A stretch of 64,000 bases of DNA from Salinarimonas rosea DSM 21201 (GCF_000429045.1 NZ_AUBC01000012.1:1-64000); one strand, 5' to 3'; shown: positions 32,309-41,565, counted from the first letter of the stretch. Numbers and translations are program-made. The notes: generated by a model from the sequence alone, not told the origin.

Positions 32309-33034
32309 TCACCCCGTGCGCAGATTGGCCCTGCGGTAGAGGTCGTTGGCGCGGCTGAGATGCTCGATCATCGCCGCTGCGGCGCGGTCCGGATGGCCCG
32401 AGGCGATGGCGAGGATGATCTGGCGGTGCTCGGCCAGGGTGAGCTGCTCGAGCCCCGGCACCGAGACGAGATCGACGTGGAAGTCGTTGAGCCAGCGGAA
32501 CAGCGCGTCGGACAGCGCGGTCCAGATCGGGTTGCCGCTGATCGCCGCGATCTCGCGGTGGAAGCGCCCGTCGAGCCGGCGAAAGGCCGGGCTGTCGGAG
32601 AGGGCGGCCTCCTGCGCCGCGACGATCTCCTCCAGCCGCTCGACGTCCGCGGGGCTGTGACGCAGCGCCGCCACCCGCGCCATCTCCGCCTCGAAGGTGA
32701 CCCGCGCCTCCTTCAGGTTCTCCAGGCTCGCGGGCGAGTTGACGAGCACGTGCTTCATCGTCTCGCTCACCTGGTCGACCATCCGGCCGAGCGAGGGCAC
32801 CGCGACGCGGGCCCGCTCCCCGTGCCGGATCTCGATCAGGCCGGCGCGGGCGAGGGCCTGCATGGCCTCGCGGATCGCGGGACGGCCGACGCCGAGCGAA
32901 TCCATCAGCTCGCGCTCGGAGGGCAGGAGGTCGCCGGGGCGCAGCGTGCCGCTCTCGATGAGCTGGGCGAGCTGCTCGCGCACGTCGTCCGACAGGCGTC
33001 GCTTGGTGATACGGGTGGTGGTGCTCGTCATCAT
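32309..33034 (-). CDS. GntR/FadR-family transcriptional regulator of the apiose-type operon
   Basis: Regulator of 241 residues (240 if the second of two adjacent ATG codons is used). The N-terminal winged helix shows GTLRPGDLLPSERELMDSLG, VGRPAIREAMQALARAGL and IEIRHGERARV. The all-helical FCD effector domain follows, with LKEARVTFEAEMARVAA, RFHREIAAISGNPIWTAL and EHRQIILAI (metal-ligand His pattern). It lies between the lactonase-like gene and the operator at 32239, so it probably represses the downstream operon and is relieved by a sugar acid. No strong ribosome site was found. Confidence 0.88.
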   Translation of the reverse strand: MMTSTTTRITKRRLSDDVREQLAQLIESGTLRPGDLLPSERELMDSLGVGRPAIREAMQALARAGLIEIRHGERARVAVPSLGRMVDQVSETMKHVLVNSPASLENLKEARVTFEAEMARVAALRHSPADVERLEEIVAAQEAALSDSPAFRRLDGRFHREIAAISGNPIWTALSDALFRWLNDFHVDLVSVPGLEQLTLAEHRQIILAIASGHPDRAAAAMIEHLSRANDLYRRANLRTG

Positions 33035-33098
33035 GTCAATATGCACCGGGCCAGGGCCGGGGCAAGCCGCCCCCCGCGGCCCGCCGCCGCCCATCCAC

Positions 33099-35060
33099 TC
33101 AGATCTGGAGCCGCGCCACGGCCCACCGGGGAAGCCTCAGCGCGCCGCCCGAGAACGCGCGGGCGAGGGTGGCGAACGCCTCCGGATCGTCCGCCGCGGC
33201 GGGGACGGCGTCCTCGTCGAGGACGGCGAGCCGGCCTTCCACCGGCCCCCACAGGGCGACCTCCTGCGTCTCGTCGGTCAGGTTCGCCAGAAGCAGCGTC
33301 CGTCCCCCGTCCGTCTCGGCGCCGACCGAGAGGACGGCGCGGGGCAGCGACGAGGTCGCGGCCAGCAGCGGGCGCCCGGCGATCTCGCCGAGCGCGCGCA
33401 TCGCGTGGAAGGCCGGGAAGAGGCCGCCGCCGCGCGCGTCCCACCAGGGCTGGGCGTAGGGCATCGGCGCGTGCACGATCCCGAAGGCGCCGACCCCGCC
33501 GCCGAGCGTCACCTCCGCGACGCCGCCTTCGGCGCAGCGCGCGTAGTAGCCGAGCGCGAAGGCCGCGCCGAAGAGCCCGCGCTGGCGCGGATCGACGCGG
33601 CTCATCGCCTGGCGGATGCCGTCGGGGTTCTCCATCGGCGCGGCGCCGTAGGGATTGCCGCGCATGCCGATGGCGCTCGGGCCCACATGGAGCGGGCGGT
33701 CTCCCGCGATGGCGCGGGCGCTGGCGAAGACGGCGGGCAGCGCCTCCAGGCTCTCCGCCACGGAGCGATCGTCGCCCGCATGGACGAGCGGCGAGGTGGT
33801 GAAGCCGACGAGGTCGAGGTGCTCGAGCGGCGGGCGCTTGCGGTTGAGCTCGGTGAAGTAGGAGAACATGCCCCCGCCGATCCGCGCCCCCGGGAACGCC
33901 TCCCGCGCGGCGCGATAGAGCGCATCGAGGGGCGGGCAGGGGGGCCAGGGGCTGCCCGGCAGCGTGCATTTCAGGTCCGCACCCGGCGAAACGAGGACGG
34001 TCGCGAAGGGCGACCCGAGCGCGCGCACGCTCCGGCCCAGCGCCGCGACCTCGTCCTCGAAGCCCTCGACGCGTCGGATCACCGCCTCGAGCCAGGGCTC
34101 GGCGCCGAGGGCGCGCGCCGCCTCCTCGGCGGCGGCGAGGGCGGCGTCGTCGTGACCGAGCGCCGGGTCGTAGGCGCACACGACGTGGCGCGGGCCCGCC
34201 TGCCGCAGCCGGTCCGCCGCGGCGCGCGTGGCGGCGGCGTCGGCGGGGTCGAGCCCGAGGCCGATCGCCGGCGCGGGCCCGCTCGCGGGCCCGAGCGCGA
34301 TCCGGACCGCGCGCTCCGGCGCGGCGAGCGGCGCGCCGGCCGCCGCTTCGACCGTGAGGGTGACGCGCTGCGACAGCCGCTCGGCGGGGCGCAGCACGTA
34401 GGGCCAGGGCAGGGCGAGCGGGCGCACGTAGGTCTTGTAGGAGGCGTCGGTCCAGTTGCGCTGGTCCTCCATCTCGAACGTGTCTCCCTCCATGCGGCAG
34501 GTGACGCGGTGGCCCGGCGCGAAGGCGTGGGTGAGCGCGCGCAGGTCCATCATCGGCTGCACGGGATCGATCAGCTCCGGGAAGCGCGCCTCGACGATGC
34601 GCCCGTCCACGTGCTCGACCGTGCAGGGCGCGCCGGCGACACCCTCGATCGGATGCAGCACGACGAAGCCGGTGCGGTTCGTGGTGAAGTCGCTCAGGGC
34701 TTCGCCCTCGGCCTCGAAGACGAGCGTCCCGTCGGCCCGGCCCTCGATCCGGGCGCGGTAGGCGAAGCGCTGCGCGCCGTCACCGGCCTCGGCCTCGTAG
34801 GCGACGGTGAAGCGCGCCGCCTCGCTCTCCACCGTCAGGCCGGAGATCCCGGGGCGGTAGGTGCCCCAGTTCCGGTCGCGCACGATGTAGGACACGGCGC
34901 GGATCATCTCCCGCCCTTGGAAGCGGATGTAGCGCAGGTTGCCGTCCTCGAGCTCCGCGGAGAGCGGCCCGGCGACGAGGAGCCGGGGCGCTTCGACCGG
35001 CACCTCGGTGCCGTAGAGGCGCAGGGCGGCGGAGGGAGCGGGAGCGTGTGCGGCGGTCAT
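33099..35060 (-). CDS. apnL: large sugar-lactone hydrolase-like protein, probable D-apionate lactonase
   Basis: Protein of 653 residues: a beta-rich N-terminal part to about residue 260 (REMIRAVSYIVRDRNWGTYR; LEDGNLRYIRFQGREM), a barrel-like middle (GGGMFSYFTELNRKRPPLEH; FTTSPLVHAGDD) and a beta-sandwich tail. There is no signal peptide, so it acts in the cytoplasm. The known ApnL lactonases of D-apionate catabolism have this size and layout as far as I recall, and the required neighbours (ApsD-, ApnO- and OiaK-like) are present. It lies one base after the ABC ATPase gene. If it is not ApnL it is still a glycoside-hydrolase-like protein of unknown specificity. Confidence 0.65.
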   Translation of the reverse strand: MTAAHAPAPSAALRLYGTEVPVEAPRLLVAGPLSAELEDGNLRYIRFQGREMIRAVSYIVRDRNWGTYRPGISGLTVESEAARFTVAYEAEAGDGAQRFAYRARIEGRADGTLVFEAEGEALSDFTTNRTGFVVLHPIEGVAGAPCTVEHVDGRIVEARFPELIDPVQPMMDLRALTHAFAPGHRVTCRMEGDTFEMEDQRNWTDASYKTYVRPLALPWPYVLRPAERLSQRVTLTVEAAAGAPLAAPERAVRIALGPASGPAPAIGLGLDPADAAATRAAADRLRQAGPRHVVCAYDPALGHDDAALAAAEEAARALGAEPWLEAVIRRVEGFEDEVAALGRSVRALGSPFATVLVSPGADLKCTLPGSPWPPCPPLDALYRAAREAFPGARIGGGMFSYFTELNRKRPPLEHLDLVGFTTSPLVHAGDDRSVAESLEALPAVFASARAIAGDRPLHVGPSAIGMRGNPYGAAPMENPDGIRQAMSRVDPRQRGLFGAAFALGYYARCAEGGVAEVTLGGGVGAFGIVHAPMPYAQPWWDARGGGLFPAFHAMRALGEIAGRPLLAATSSLPRAVLSVGAETDGGRTLLLANLTDETQEVALWGPVEGRLAVLDEDAVPAAADDPEAFATLARAFSGGALRLPRWAVARLQI

Positions 35061-35061
35061 G

Positions 35062-36144
35062 TCAGATCACCCGGTCGGTTTGCGGGTCGATGAGCACGGC
35101 CCGGTCGAGATCGAGGTCGACGGCGAACTCCTCGCCGAGGCGGGGCGCCTCGCGCGCCTCGAGCTCGGTCGTGGTCTCGACGCCGCCGAGGCGGAAGGAG
35201 ACGTAAGCGCGTGCGCCGGTCGGTTGGATCAGGTCCGCCCGCACCGACAGGCGCGCCACGCCCGTCGCGGGCGGCTGCGCGCCGGCGCGCGCGATGTGCG
35301 TCGGCCGCAGGCCGATCAGCACCGCCCCCGGCGCGATCCCGGCGAGCCGTCCGGCCTTGAGCGGCAGCTCGCGCCCGTCGGAGAGCCGCAGGCCCCGGCC
35401 CGGCGCGACCTCGGCGGGGATGAAGTTCATCTGCGGCGAGCCGATGAACCCTGCGACGAACCGGGTCCTCGGGCGCTCGTAGAGATCGAGCGGGGAGCCC
35501 TGCTGCTCGATCAGCCCGTCCTTGAGCACCACGATGCGGTCGGCGAGCGTCATCGCCTCCGTCTGGTCGTGGGTGACGTACATGAAGGTCTTGCCGAGCT
35601 CCTGGTGCAGGCGCTTGAGCTCGCCGCGCATCTCGTCGCGCAGCTGCGCGTCGAGGTTCGACAGCGGCTCGTCGAACAGGAACAGGCGCGCGTCGCGCAC
35701 GATCGCCCGCCCGATGGCGACGCGCTGGCGCTGGCCGCCGGAGAGCTGGCGGGGATAGCGCTCGAGCAGGGGCCCGAGCCCGAGCATCTCGGCGGCGCGG
35801 CCGACGCGCTTCCTCACCTCGGCGTCGGGCAGCTTGCGCGCCCGCAGGCCGAAGGCGACGTTCTCGAACACGGTGAGGTAGGGGTAGAGCGCGTAGTTCT
35901 GGAACACCATCGCGATGTCGCGGTCCTTCGGGCGCAGGTCGGTGGCGACACGCCCGCCGATCTCGATCGAGCCGCCGTCGGCCTCCTCGAGCCCCGCGAT
36001 GGTCCGCAGGAGCGTGCTCTTGCCGCAGCCCGACGGGCCGACCAGGACCGCGAACTCGCCGGCCGGGATCGTCAGGTCGACGCCGCGCACGGCGGGCGTC
36101 GCGCCGTAGCTCTTCTTCAGCGCCCTGATCGCGAGATCGGCCAT
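35062..36144 (-). CDS. MalK/UgpC-type ABC transporter ATP-binding protein
   Basis: ATPase of 360 residues. Walker A is [12 protein letters not shown], the Q-loop [12 protein letters not shown], the signature [14 protein letters not shown], Walker [13 protein letters not shown] and the switch His [10 protein letters not shown]. The C-terminal part from about residue 240 is a TOBE/OB regulatory domain ([11 protein letters not shown]). It serves the MalFG-type permeases encoded upstream. It ends one base before the lactonase-like gene, so that importer is transcriptionally linked to the apionate enzymes. Confidence 0.92.
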   Translation of the reverse strand: MADLAIRALKKSYGATPAVRGVDLTIPAGEFAVLVGPSGCGKSTLLRTIAGLEEADGGSIEIGGRVATDLRPKDRDIAMVFQNYALYPYLTVFENVAFGLRARKLPDAEVRKRVGRAAEMLGLGPLLERYPRQLSGGQRQRVAIGRAIVRDARLFLFDEPLSNLDAQLRDEMRGELKRLHQELGKTFMYVTHDQTEAMTLADRIVVLKDGLIEQQGSPLDLYERPRTRFVAGFIGSPQMNFIPAEVAPGRGLRLSDGRELPLKAGRLAGIAPGAVLIGLRPTHIARAGAQPPATGVARLSVRADLIQPTGARAYVSFRLGGVETTTELEAREAPRLGEEFAVDLDLDRAVLIDPQTDRVI

Positions 36145-36157
36145 GCCCTGCGTCTCC

Positions 36158-37078
36158 TCAGCCCTTGACCGCGCCCATCGAGAGGCCGCGCACGAAGTAG
36201 CGCTGCAACGTCGCCACCGCGAAGAACACCGGCAGCGTGCCCAGCATCGACATGGCGGCGATCTTCGCCCAGAAGTTCGACTGCCCGCCGAAATAGTGGG
36301 TCACCTGGACCGTGTAGGTGACCACCTCGGTGCGCGTGAGCACCAGCGCGAAGACGAAGTCGTTCCAGACGAAGACGAAGGTGAACACCGCCGTCGCGAA
36401 CAGGCCGGTGCGCGCCATCGGGAACACCACGCGCCAGAGGATCTGCCAGCGCGAGCAGCCGTCGAGCTCGGCGCTCTCCTCGAGCTCGATCGGGATGTCG
36501 TGGATGTAGCCGCGCATCATCCAGATCACGTAGGGAAGGCTGAAGGCGACGTAGAGCACGATCATGCCGTGGAAGGTGTCGACCCAGCCGAGCGCCACGT
36601 AGAGCAGGAAGATCGGGAAGACGATCACCACCGGCGGCAGCATGCGCTGCGAGATGATCCACACGGCCAGGTTCTCACCGCCGATCCGGAAGCGCTCCAG
36701 CGCGTAGGCGGCGAAGGTGCCGAGCACCATCGCGATCGCGGTCGAGGAGGTCGCGAGCACCAGGCTGTTGCGCACCGTCTCCCAGTCCCCGTCGCGGAAC
36801 AAGACGGCGAAGTTCGACAGGTTCAGGCTCCCCGGCCACCACACCGGCGGATAGGCGAAAATCTCGTCGGCCGTCTTGAAGGCCATGATCGCGAGCCAGT
36901 AGATCGGGAACAGGAATACGACGGTGACGAGGATCGCCGCGAGGAGCCGCAGCGCGAGCACCACGGTCCGGCGCCGCGGCCGCAGCCGCCGGGCCGGGCG
37001 CTCGATCCCCGCCGCCGCGGGGGAGGGGACCGCGGCGGCCTCGGTGCCGGTCCGCGCGTGGACGCCGGCCTCCGTCAT
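36158..37078 (-). CDS. carbohydrate ABC transporter permease, MalG type
   Basis: Inner-membrane permease of 306 residues with six membrane segments after a 40-residue Pro/Ala/Arg-rich N-terminus. The EAA loop is [20 protein letters not shown] (about residues 198-217), and the tail [20 protein letters not shown] is typical of MalG-type subunits. The start overlaps the MalF-type gene (ATGA). The two permeases form the channel of the importer with the binding protein at 38032. The substrate is probably a mono- or oligosaccharide. Confidence 0.9.
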   Translation of the reverse strand: MTEAGVHARTGTEAAAVPSPAAAGIERPARRLRPRRRTVVLALRLLAAILVTVVFLFPIYWLAIMAFKTADEIFAYPPVWWPGSLNLSNFAVLFRDGDWETVRNSLVLATSSTAIAMVLGTFAAYALERFRIGGENLAVWIISQRMLPPVVIVFPIFLLYVALGWVDTFHGMIVLYVAFSLPYVIWMMRGYIHDIPIELEESAELDGCSRWQILWRVVFPMARTGLFATAVFTFVFVWNDFVFALVLTRTEVVTYTVQVTHYFGGQSNFWAKIAAMSMLGTLPVFFAVATLQRYFVRGLSMGAVKG

Positions 37079-37974
37079 CGGGCGAGCCCCATGCGCTTGA
37101 CCGCCCCGACCACGAGCACCGTGAGGATGGCGATGACGAGGAAGGCGATGGCGCCGGTGTAGCTCGTCTCGAACTGCCGGAAGCCGAGCACGTAGGTGTA
37201 GATCGAGATCGTCTCGGTCATGGTGCCCGGCCCGCCGCCCGTGAGCGCATAGACCACGTCGAAGATGCGGGCGAGGTCGAGGCCGCGGATCAGGAGGGCC
37301 ACCGCCATCACCGGCCAGATCGCCGGCAGGACGACCTTGCGGAAGGTGAGCCAGAAGCCGGCGCCGTCGATCTCCGCCGCCTCGGTCAGGGACCGGTCGA
37401 CGTTGGTGAGCGCCGCGAGCAGGATCAGGAACATGAACGGCGTCCATTGCCAGACCTCGGCCATCAGGATGGCGGGGTAGACGAGCAGCGGATTGACCGT
37501 CCAGAGCAGCACCGCCTCCTCACCCCAGAGCCAGCCGACGATCTGGTTCACCGGCCCGTAGCGGTGATCGAGCAGGAGCCGCCAGACGGCGCCCGCCACC
37601 AGCGGGGCGATCACGGTGGGCAGGACGAGGAGCGCGATGAAGATCTGCCGGCCGGGAAGCCGCTCGAGAAAGAGCTGCGCCATCGCGAGCCCGAGCGCGA
37701 GCTCGAGCGGCAGGGCGATCGAAAACAGGATCGCCGTGTGCAGCAGCGATTCCCAGAGCCGCTCGTCGGAGAGCAGCATCCGGTAGTTGGCCAGCCCCGC
37801 GAAGGAGGTGTCGACCTCGAACAGCGTGATCTGCTGGAAGCTGACCACGAGCGTGTAGACGAGCGGGAACAGGCCGACGAGCAGGAGCAGCAGCACGCTC
37901 GGCGCGAGCAGCAGGAGGCCGAACCTCCGGTCGCTCGCGCGAATGCGGGGGGCGTCGAGGGCTGCCGGGCGCAT
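37075..37974 (-). CDS. carbohydrate ABC transporter permease, MalF type
   Basis: Inner-membrane permease of 299 residues. The first membrane segment is LLLLAPSVLLLLLVGLFPLV. The EAA loop is NVDRSLTEAAEIDGAGFWLT, followed by FRKVVLPAIWPVMAVALLIR. It partners the MalG-type subunit by an ATGA overlap. It follows the binding-protein gene after a 57-base gap holding a strong hairpin. Confidence 0.9.
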   Translation of the reverse strand: MRPAALDAPRIRASDRRFGLLLLAPSVLLLLLVGLFPLVYTLVVSFQQITLFEVDTSFAGLANYRMLLSDERLWESLLHTAILFSIALPLELALGLAMAQLFLERLPGRQIFIALLVLPTVIAPLVAGAVWRLLLDHRYGPVNQIVGWLWGEEAVLLWTVNPLLVYPAILMAEVWQWTPFMFLILLAALTNVDRSLTEAAEIDGAGFWLTFRKVVLPAIWPVMAVALLIRGLDLARIFDVVYALTGGGPGTMTETISIYTYVLGFRQFETSYTGAIAFLVIAILTVLVVGAVKRMGLAR

Positions 37975-37998
37975 GCGGTCGCCTTCCTCTGGTGTGGG

Positions 37999-38022
37999 GA
38001 GCCGGCGGCGGCGCGCCGGCTC
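37999..38022 (-). promoter_or_regulatory. hairpin between binding-protein and permease genes
   Basis: Perfect 8-bp inverted repeat GAGCCGGC / GCCGGCTC with an 8-nt loop, nine bases after the binding-protein stop codon. Same position as the hairpins at 12166 and 26481; probably lowers permease relative to binding-protein expression. Confidence 0.58.
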
Positions 38023-38031
38023 CGTCGACGG

Positions 38032-39480
38032 TCAGGTCCGGGCGGGATAGGCGCCCGACTTCGCGGCCCAGGCGCGGTAGACGGCGCCCTGCTTGTCCGC
38101 GCCGATGCGGTCGGTGGTCTGGTCCCACTGCGCGGCGGCGTCGTCGAGGATGGCCTTGGGATCCTCGCCGGCCCAGAGCCGCGAGATCGACTGCCGGAGA
38201 ACCTCCTCGTAGCGGTCGGTCTGGAGCAGCGAGAGGTCGAGCAGGCCCGTCTCCGACCCGGCCTCGAGGGTGGCGAGGTATTCCGGCGCCTCCGGCCAGC
38301 GGGACTTGTAGACCGGGTCGTCGAAATGCGAGGTGCGGAACGGGTCGCGCAGCGCGTAGGGCAGCTGCACGCGCTGCATCGAGATGTCCTCGCTGTTCAG
38401 CCATTGGTTGAACAGATAGGCCGCCTCCTTCTGGCGGCTGGTCGAGGCCACCGCGAGGCAGAAGCCGGCGGCGAGCTGGGGATGCCCGCCCGGCGGCAGC
38501 GCGTAGCCGACCTTGCCGGCGACGGTCGACTTCGGCACCCAGGAGAGCGCGCTCTCGTCCGTGCCGTAGCCGGCGGCCCAGCGCCCGTAGGGCGGCCAGG
38601 AGATCGTCATCGCCGTCTGGCCGGAGAGGAAGGCGGCGAGGTTCTCGACGAAGCCCCATTGCTCCACGCCCGGCGGCATGAAGGCGTTCTCCGCCCGCAT
38701 CTCGTCGAAGACGCGCACGCCGACGTCGGAATTGATCGTGGCGCGCATGCTGTCCGCGTCGAAGAAGCGGCCGCCTTCGTTGCGGAAGCGCTCCTGGAAC
38801 ATGTACATCGTATAGGGCGGCTGGCGGAAGAACGCGGCGCCGTACATCTGCGGCGCGTACTTGTCGGTGAGGAAGCGGCCGATCTCGGCGAATTGCGCCC
38901 AAGTCTTCGGCGGGGCGAGGTCGTAGCCGTGGGCGTCCTTGAAGGCCGCCTGGTTCGCCGGGTCCTCGAACACGTCCTTGCGATAGTACAGGATGAACAC
39001 GTCGCCGTCGTCGGGAAACGCATAGATCTTGCCGTCGACCATCATCTGGTTGTCGCGATAGGTCGGGGCGATCGCCTGGAGCTCGTCGCGATAGCCGTAC
39101 TTCTCGACGAGCGCGTCGAGCGGCTCCAGCGCGCCGGCGTTGGCGAGGTCGGGCATCCAGGCCGGGATGACGTTCAGCGAGTCGTACGCGCCGGTGCCGG
39201 CGCGGAACTCCTGCATGATCTTGGTGAACATCTCCGCCGTCTGGACCTCGACGACGCGCACCTCGATGCCGGTGAGCTCGGTCCACTTCGGGCCGGAGAA
39301 ATTGAGCGGGTCGAGGGCCTGGAGCCCGGCTTCCCAGACGATGTTGATGGTGGAGCCGGCGTATTTCTTCGCCTCCTCGACGGCGCGATCGGCCGCCGTT
39401 CGGGCGAAGGCCGGCCGGGCGAGGCCCGCCGCCGTCGCGGCGGCGGTCGTCTGCAGGAAAAGACGTCGCGTGATCCTCAT
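38032..39480 (-). CDS. carbohydrate ABC transporter extracellular binding protein (SBP_bac_1)
   Basis: Periplasmic binding protein of 482 residues with a Tat-like signal (ITRRLFLQTTAAATAAGLA). The mature part shows STINIVWEAGLQALDPLNF, IEVRVVEVQTAEMFTKIMQE, DGKIYAFPDDGDVFILYYRK, the ligand-site WPPYGRWAAGYG and repeated aromatic segments. It is of the MalE/UgpB class, larger than average. Its neighbours (MalF-, MalG- and MalK-type) make a complete importer, linked to the lactonase-like gene. The ligand is unknown; an apiose-containing plant glycan fragment or a sugar acid are possibilities. Confidence 0.9.
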   Translation of the reverse strand: MRITRRLFLQTTAAATAAGLARPAFARTAADRAVEEAKKYAGSTINIVWEAGLQALDPLNFSGPKWTELTGIEVRVVEVQTAEMFTKIMQEFRAGTGAYDSLNVIPAWMPDLANAGALEPLDALVEKYGYRDELQAIAPTYRDNQMMVDGKIYAFPDDGDVFILYYRKDVFEDPANQAAFKDAHGYDLAPPKTWAQFAEIGRFLTDKYAPQMYGAAFFRQPPYTMYMFQERFRNEGGRFFDADSMRATINSDVGVRVFDEMRAENAFMPPGVEQWGFVENLAAFLSGQTAMTISWPPYGRWAAGYGTDESALSWVPKSTVAGKVGYALPPGGHPQLAAGFCLAVASTSRQKEAAYLFNQWLNSEDISMQRVQLPYALRDPFRTSHFDDPVYKSRWPEAPEYLATLEAGSETGLLDLSLLQTDRYEEVLRQSISRLWAGEDPKAILDDAAAQWDQTTDRIGADKQGAVYRAWAAKSGAYPART

Positions 39481-39569
39481 GTCTTCCTCCCGTTCGCCCG
39501 GTCTCGTTCTGCGCGCCGGGCATCGCATCGTGTGGTGCGCGCGGGCCGTCGGCCGACCGGGCGCCGATC

Positions 39570-40613
39570 TCAGGCCGGCGCCGACGCGCGCCAGCGCGGC
39601 GCGTCGAGAACCGCGCGATTGACGACGCCCGCCGGAACGCGCCCCGCCTTCACCGCGAGCACCGCCCGCACGTCGTCGGCGCCGATGCCGGCGAAGCACT
39701 CGTCGGTCCAGCACAGGGCGTGCGGCGTCAGGATCACGGTGTCGAGCGACAGCAGCGGGTCGTCCGGGGCCGGCGGCTCGGTCTCGAACACGTCGAGCCC
39801 CGCGCCGGCGATGCGTCCCTCGCGCAGGGCCGCCGTGAGCGCCGCCTGGTCGACGATCGGCCCCCGCGCCGTGTTGATCAGGAAAGCGGTGGGCTTCATG
39901 AGGCCGATCAGGCGCCCGTCGACGAGCCCGCGCGTCGCCTCGGTGAGGGGCGTGCCGATGGAGAGGAAATCGGCCTGCGCGAACAGCGTGTCGAGCGCGA
40001 CGAGCTCCACCCCGAGCGCGGCCGCGACGGCTGGATCGGCGAAGGGATCGTGCGCGATGACGCGCATCTCCAGCGGCGCGATCAGCCGGATCGTCTCGGC
40101 GCCGATGTTGCCGAGCCCGAGCTGCCCGAAGGTGCGGCCGGTGAGGCCGGTTCCCATGAAGCCGCTGCGGGCCGCCCAGCCGGACGGGCCCTGGCGGGTC
40201 AGGCGGTCCTTCTGGACGAGCCGGCCGGCGAGGGCGAGCATCAGCGTCAGCACCGAGACCGCCACCGGCCGGCGAACGCCGTCGGGCGTGATCGTCACCG
40301 CGATGCCCGCGCGGGTGCAGGCCTCGAGGTCGACGTTGTCGTAGCCGACGCCGAAGCGCGCGACGAGGCGCAGCCGCCCGTCGGCGGGGATGCTGCGGGC
40401 GTCGAAGCGCGGGACGAGGAGGATCAGGGCGTCCGTCTCGGCCAGGTCCTCGCCGCGCATCACGCCGTCCACCGCCGGCACGAAGCGGACGTCGACGTCG
40501 GCGGCGCCGCCGAGCGGCGAGAGATCGACCATCGGAAAGGCGGGAGCGCCGTCGGCGCGGCGGAAATCGCCGCTGAGCGCCACGCGGAAAGGCGTTCCAG
40601 CGACGGGAGTCAT
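39570..40613 (-). CDS. D-2-hydroxyacid dehydrogenase family protein
   Basis: NAD(P)-dependent dehydrogenase of 347 residues. The cofactor-binding motif is FGQLGLGNIGAETIRL. The catalytic triad is visible as Arg in INTARGPIVD, Glu in DVFETEPPAP and His in LTPHALCWTDE. Substrate specificity (glyoxylate/hydroxypyruvate, phosphoglycerate or a sugar acid) cannot be read from sequence. If the RuBisCO-like protein releases glycolate, a glyoxylate-reductase-like enzyme would fit, but this is speculative. It is the first gene of the long minus-strand operon and faces the divergent promoter region. Confidence 0.87.
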   Translation of the reverse strand: MTPVAGTPFRVALSGDFRRADGAPAFPMVDLSPLGGAADVDVRFVPAVDGVMRGEDLAETDALILLVPRFDARSIPADGRLRLVARFGVGYDNVDLEACTRAGIAVTITPDGVRRPVAVSVLTLMLALAGRLVQKDRLTRQGPSGWAARSGFMGTGLTGRTFGQLGLGNIGAETIRLIAPLEMRVIAHDPFADPAVAAALGVELVALDTLFAQADFLSIGTPLTEATRGLVDGRLIGLMKPTAFLINTARGPIVDQAALTAALREGRIAGAGLDVFETEPPAPDDPLLSLDTVILTPHALCWTDECFAGIGADDVRAVLAVKAGRVPAGVVNRAVLDAPRWRASAPA

Positions 40614-40759
40614 CGCCGCGCCCTCGGGCGGCGTCGCTCTGCGACGACCTCGATGCGAGCGCCGGCAGGCCCGGCAGCACCAGGGGACCTCCTCATCGCG
40701 TCCTCCGCGGCCCCCGTCGGGTGGCTCGTTCCGTCGCGGGCGGCGAGGCCCGCACCCTC

Positions 40760-40788
40760 ATCACACGACGGTCGCGTTGACTTGTCAA
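40760..40788 (-). promoter_or_regulatory. promoter of the minus-strand operon
   Basis: On the minus strand TTGACA (40788-40783), 17-bp spacer, TGTGAT (40765-40760), reading toward the dehydrogenase at 40613. Its -35 lies inside the palindrome at 40776-40789. Confidence 0.5.
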
Positions 40789-40789
40789 C
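40776..40789. promoter_or_regulatory. palindromic operator between divergent promoters
   Basis: GTTGAC-TT-GTCAAC is a perfect inverted repeat of a type often bound by FadR-subfamily regulators. It carries the -35 hexamers of both divergent promoters (TTGACA on minus, TTGACT on plus), so one bound protein could control both directions. Confidence 0.55.
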
Positions 40790-40817
40790 CTATCGGGAGA
40801 TAACGTCGTCATACCAG
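40777..40817 (+). promoter_or_regulatory. promoter and second operator of the FadR-type gene
   Basis: Plus-strand TTGACT (40777-40782) with GATAAC (40799-40804) at 16-bp spacing is a likely promoter. Immediately after it GAGATAA-CGTCGTC-ATACCAG (40797-40817) keeps one complete half (ATACCAG) of the palindrome at 32239-32259; the first 13 bases on the minus strand differ at only one position. Confidence 0.5.
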
Positions 40818-40830
40818 TTGGAGTCTGCAG

Positions 40831-41565
40831 ATGGTCGAACTCGCACCGATCCGGCGCCAGCGGCTCTTCGAGGAGGTCGCGGCGCGCCTGCAGCGGACGA
40901 TCGTGGAAGGCGGGCTCCGGGAGGGGGACCCGCTGCCCTCCGAGCGTGAGCTGACGAGCCGCTTCCAGGTCGGCCGCGCCACGATCCGCGAGGCGCTGCT
41001 CGCGCTCGAGCAGCGCGGCGTGGTCACCGTTTCGAACGGGGAGCGCGCGCGCGTGGCGCGGCCCGAGGCGGGACGCCTGATCGAGGCGCTCTCGGGGGCC
41101 GCCGGGCTCTACCTGGCGCAGCCGCAGGGCATGCGCGACTTCCAGGCCGTGCGCCACATGGTGGAGCGGGCGATCGTGCGCGACGTCGCGCGCGCGGCGA
41201 CGCCGGAGGATCTCGACCGGATCGCAGCAGCCCTCGAGCAGAACGGGCGGGCCCGCGGGGACCGCGTCCGGTTTCGCGAGACGGATCTCGCCTTCCACGC
41301 CGAGATCGTCCGCACCCTCGCGAACCCGCTCCTGTTCGGGACGCACGAGGCGCTCTCCGGCTGGCTCGCCGCGCAGCGCGCGGTGTGCCTCGAGGAGGAG
41401 GACGCCGAGGCGCGCGCGTTCGGCTTCCACCAGCGCATCTTCGCCGCGCTCGTCGCCTGCGACCCGGACGCCGCCGAGGCGGCCATGTCCGAGCACCTGG
41501 ACGACGTCGCGCGGACCTATTGGAGGCGCGTCGATGCGCGCCCGAGCCCGGAGGACGCCCCGTGA
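40831..41565 (+). CDS. GntR/FadR-family transcriptional regulator
   Basis: Regulator of 244 residues. Winged helix: GGLREGDPLPSERELTSRFQ, VGRATIREALLALEQRGVV. FCD domain: VRHMVERAIVRDVARAAT, DLAFHAEIVRTLANPLLFGT, GFHQRIFAALVACD, with Asp/His metal-ligand pattern. It is a paralogue of the regulator at 32309 (same family, both next to sites containing ATACCAG). Divergent from the hydroxyacid dehydrogenase/importer operon and overlapping the aldolase gene by GTGA, it probably controls both. Confidence 0.88.
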   Translation: MVELAPIRRQRLFEEVAARLQRTIVEGGLREGDPLPSERELTSRFQVGRATIREALLALEQRGVVTVSNGERARVARPEAGRLIEALSGAAGLYLAQPQGMRDFQAVRHMVERAIVRDVARAATPEDLDRIAAALEQNGRARGDRVRFRETDLAFHAEIVRTLANPLLFGTHEALSGWLAAQRAVCLEEEDAEARAFGFHQRIFAALVACDPDAAEAAMSEHLDDVARTYWRRVDARPSPEDAP

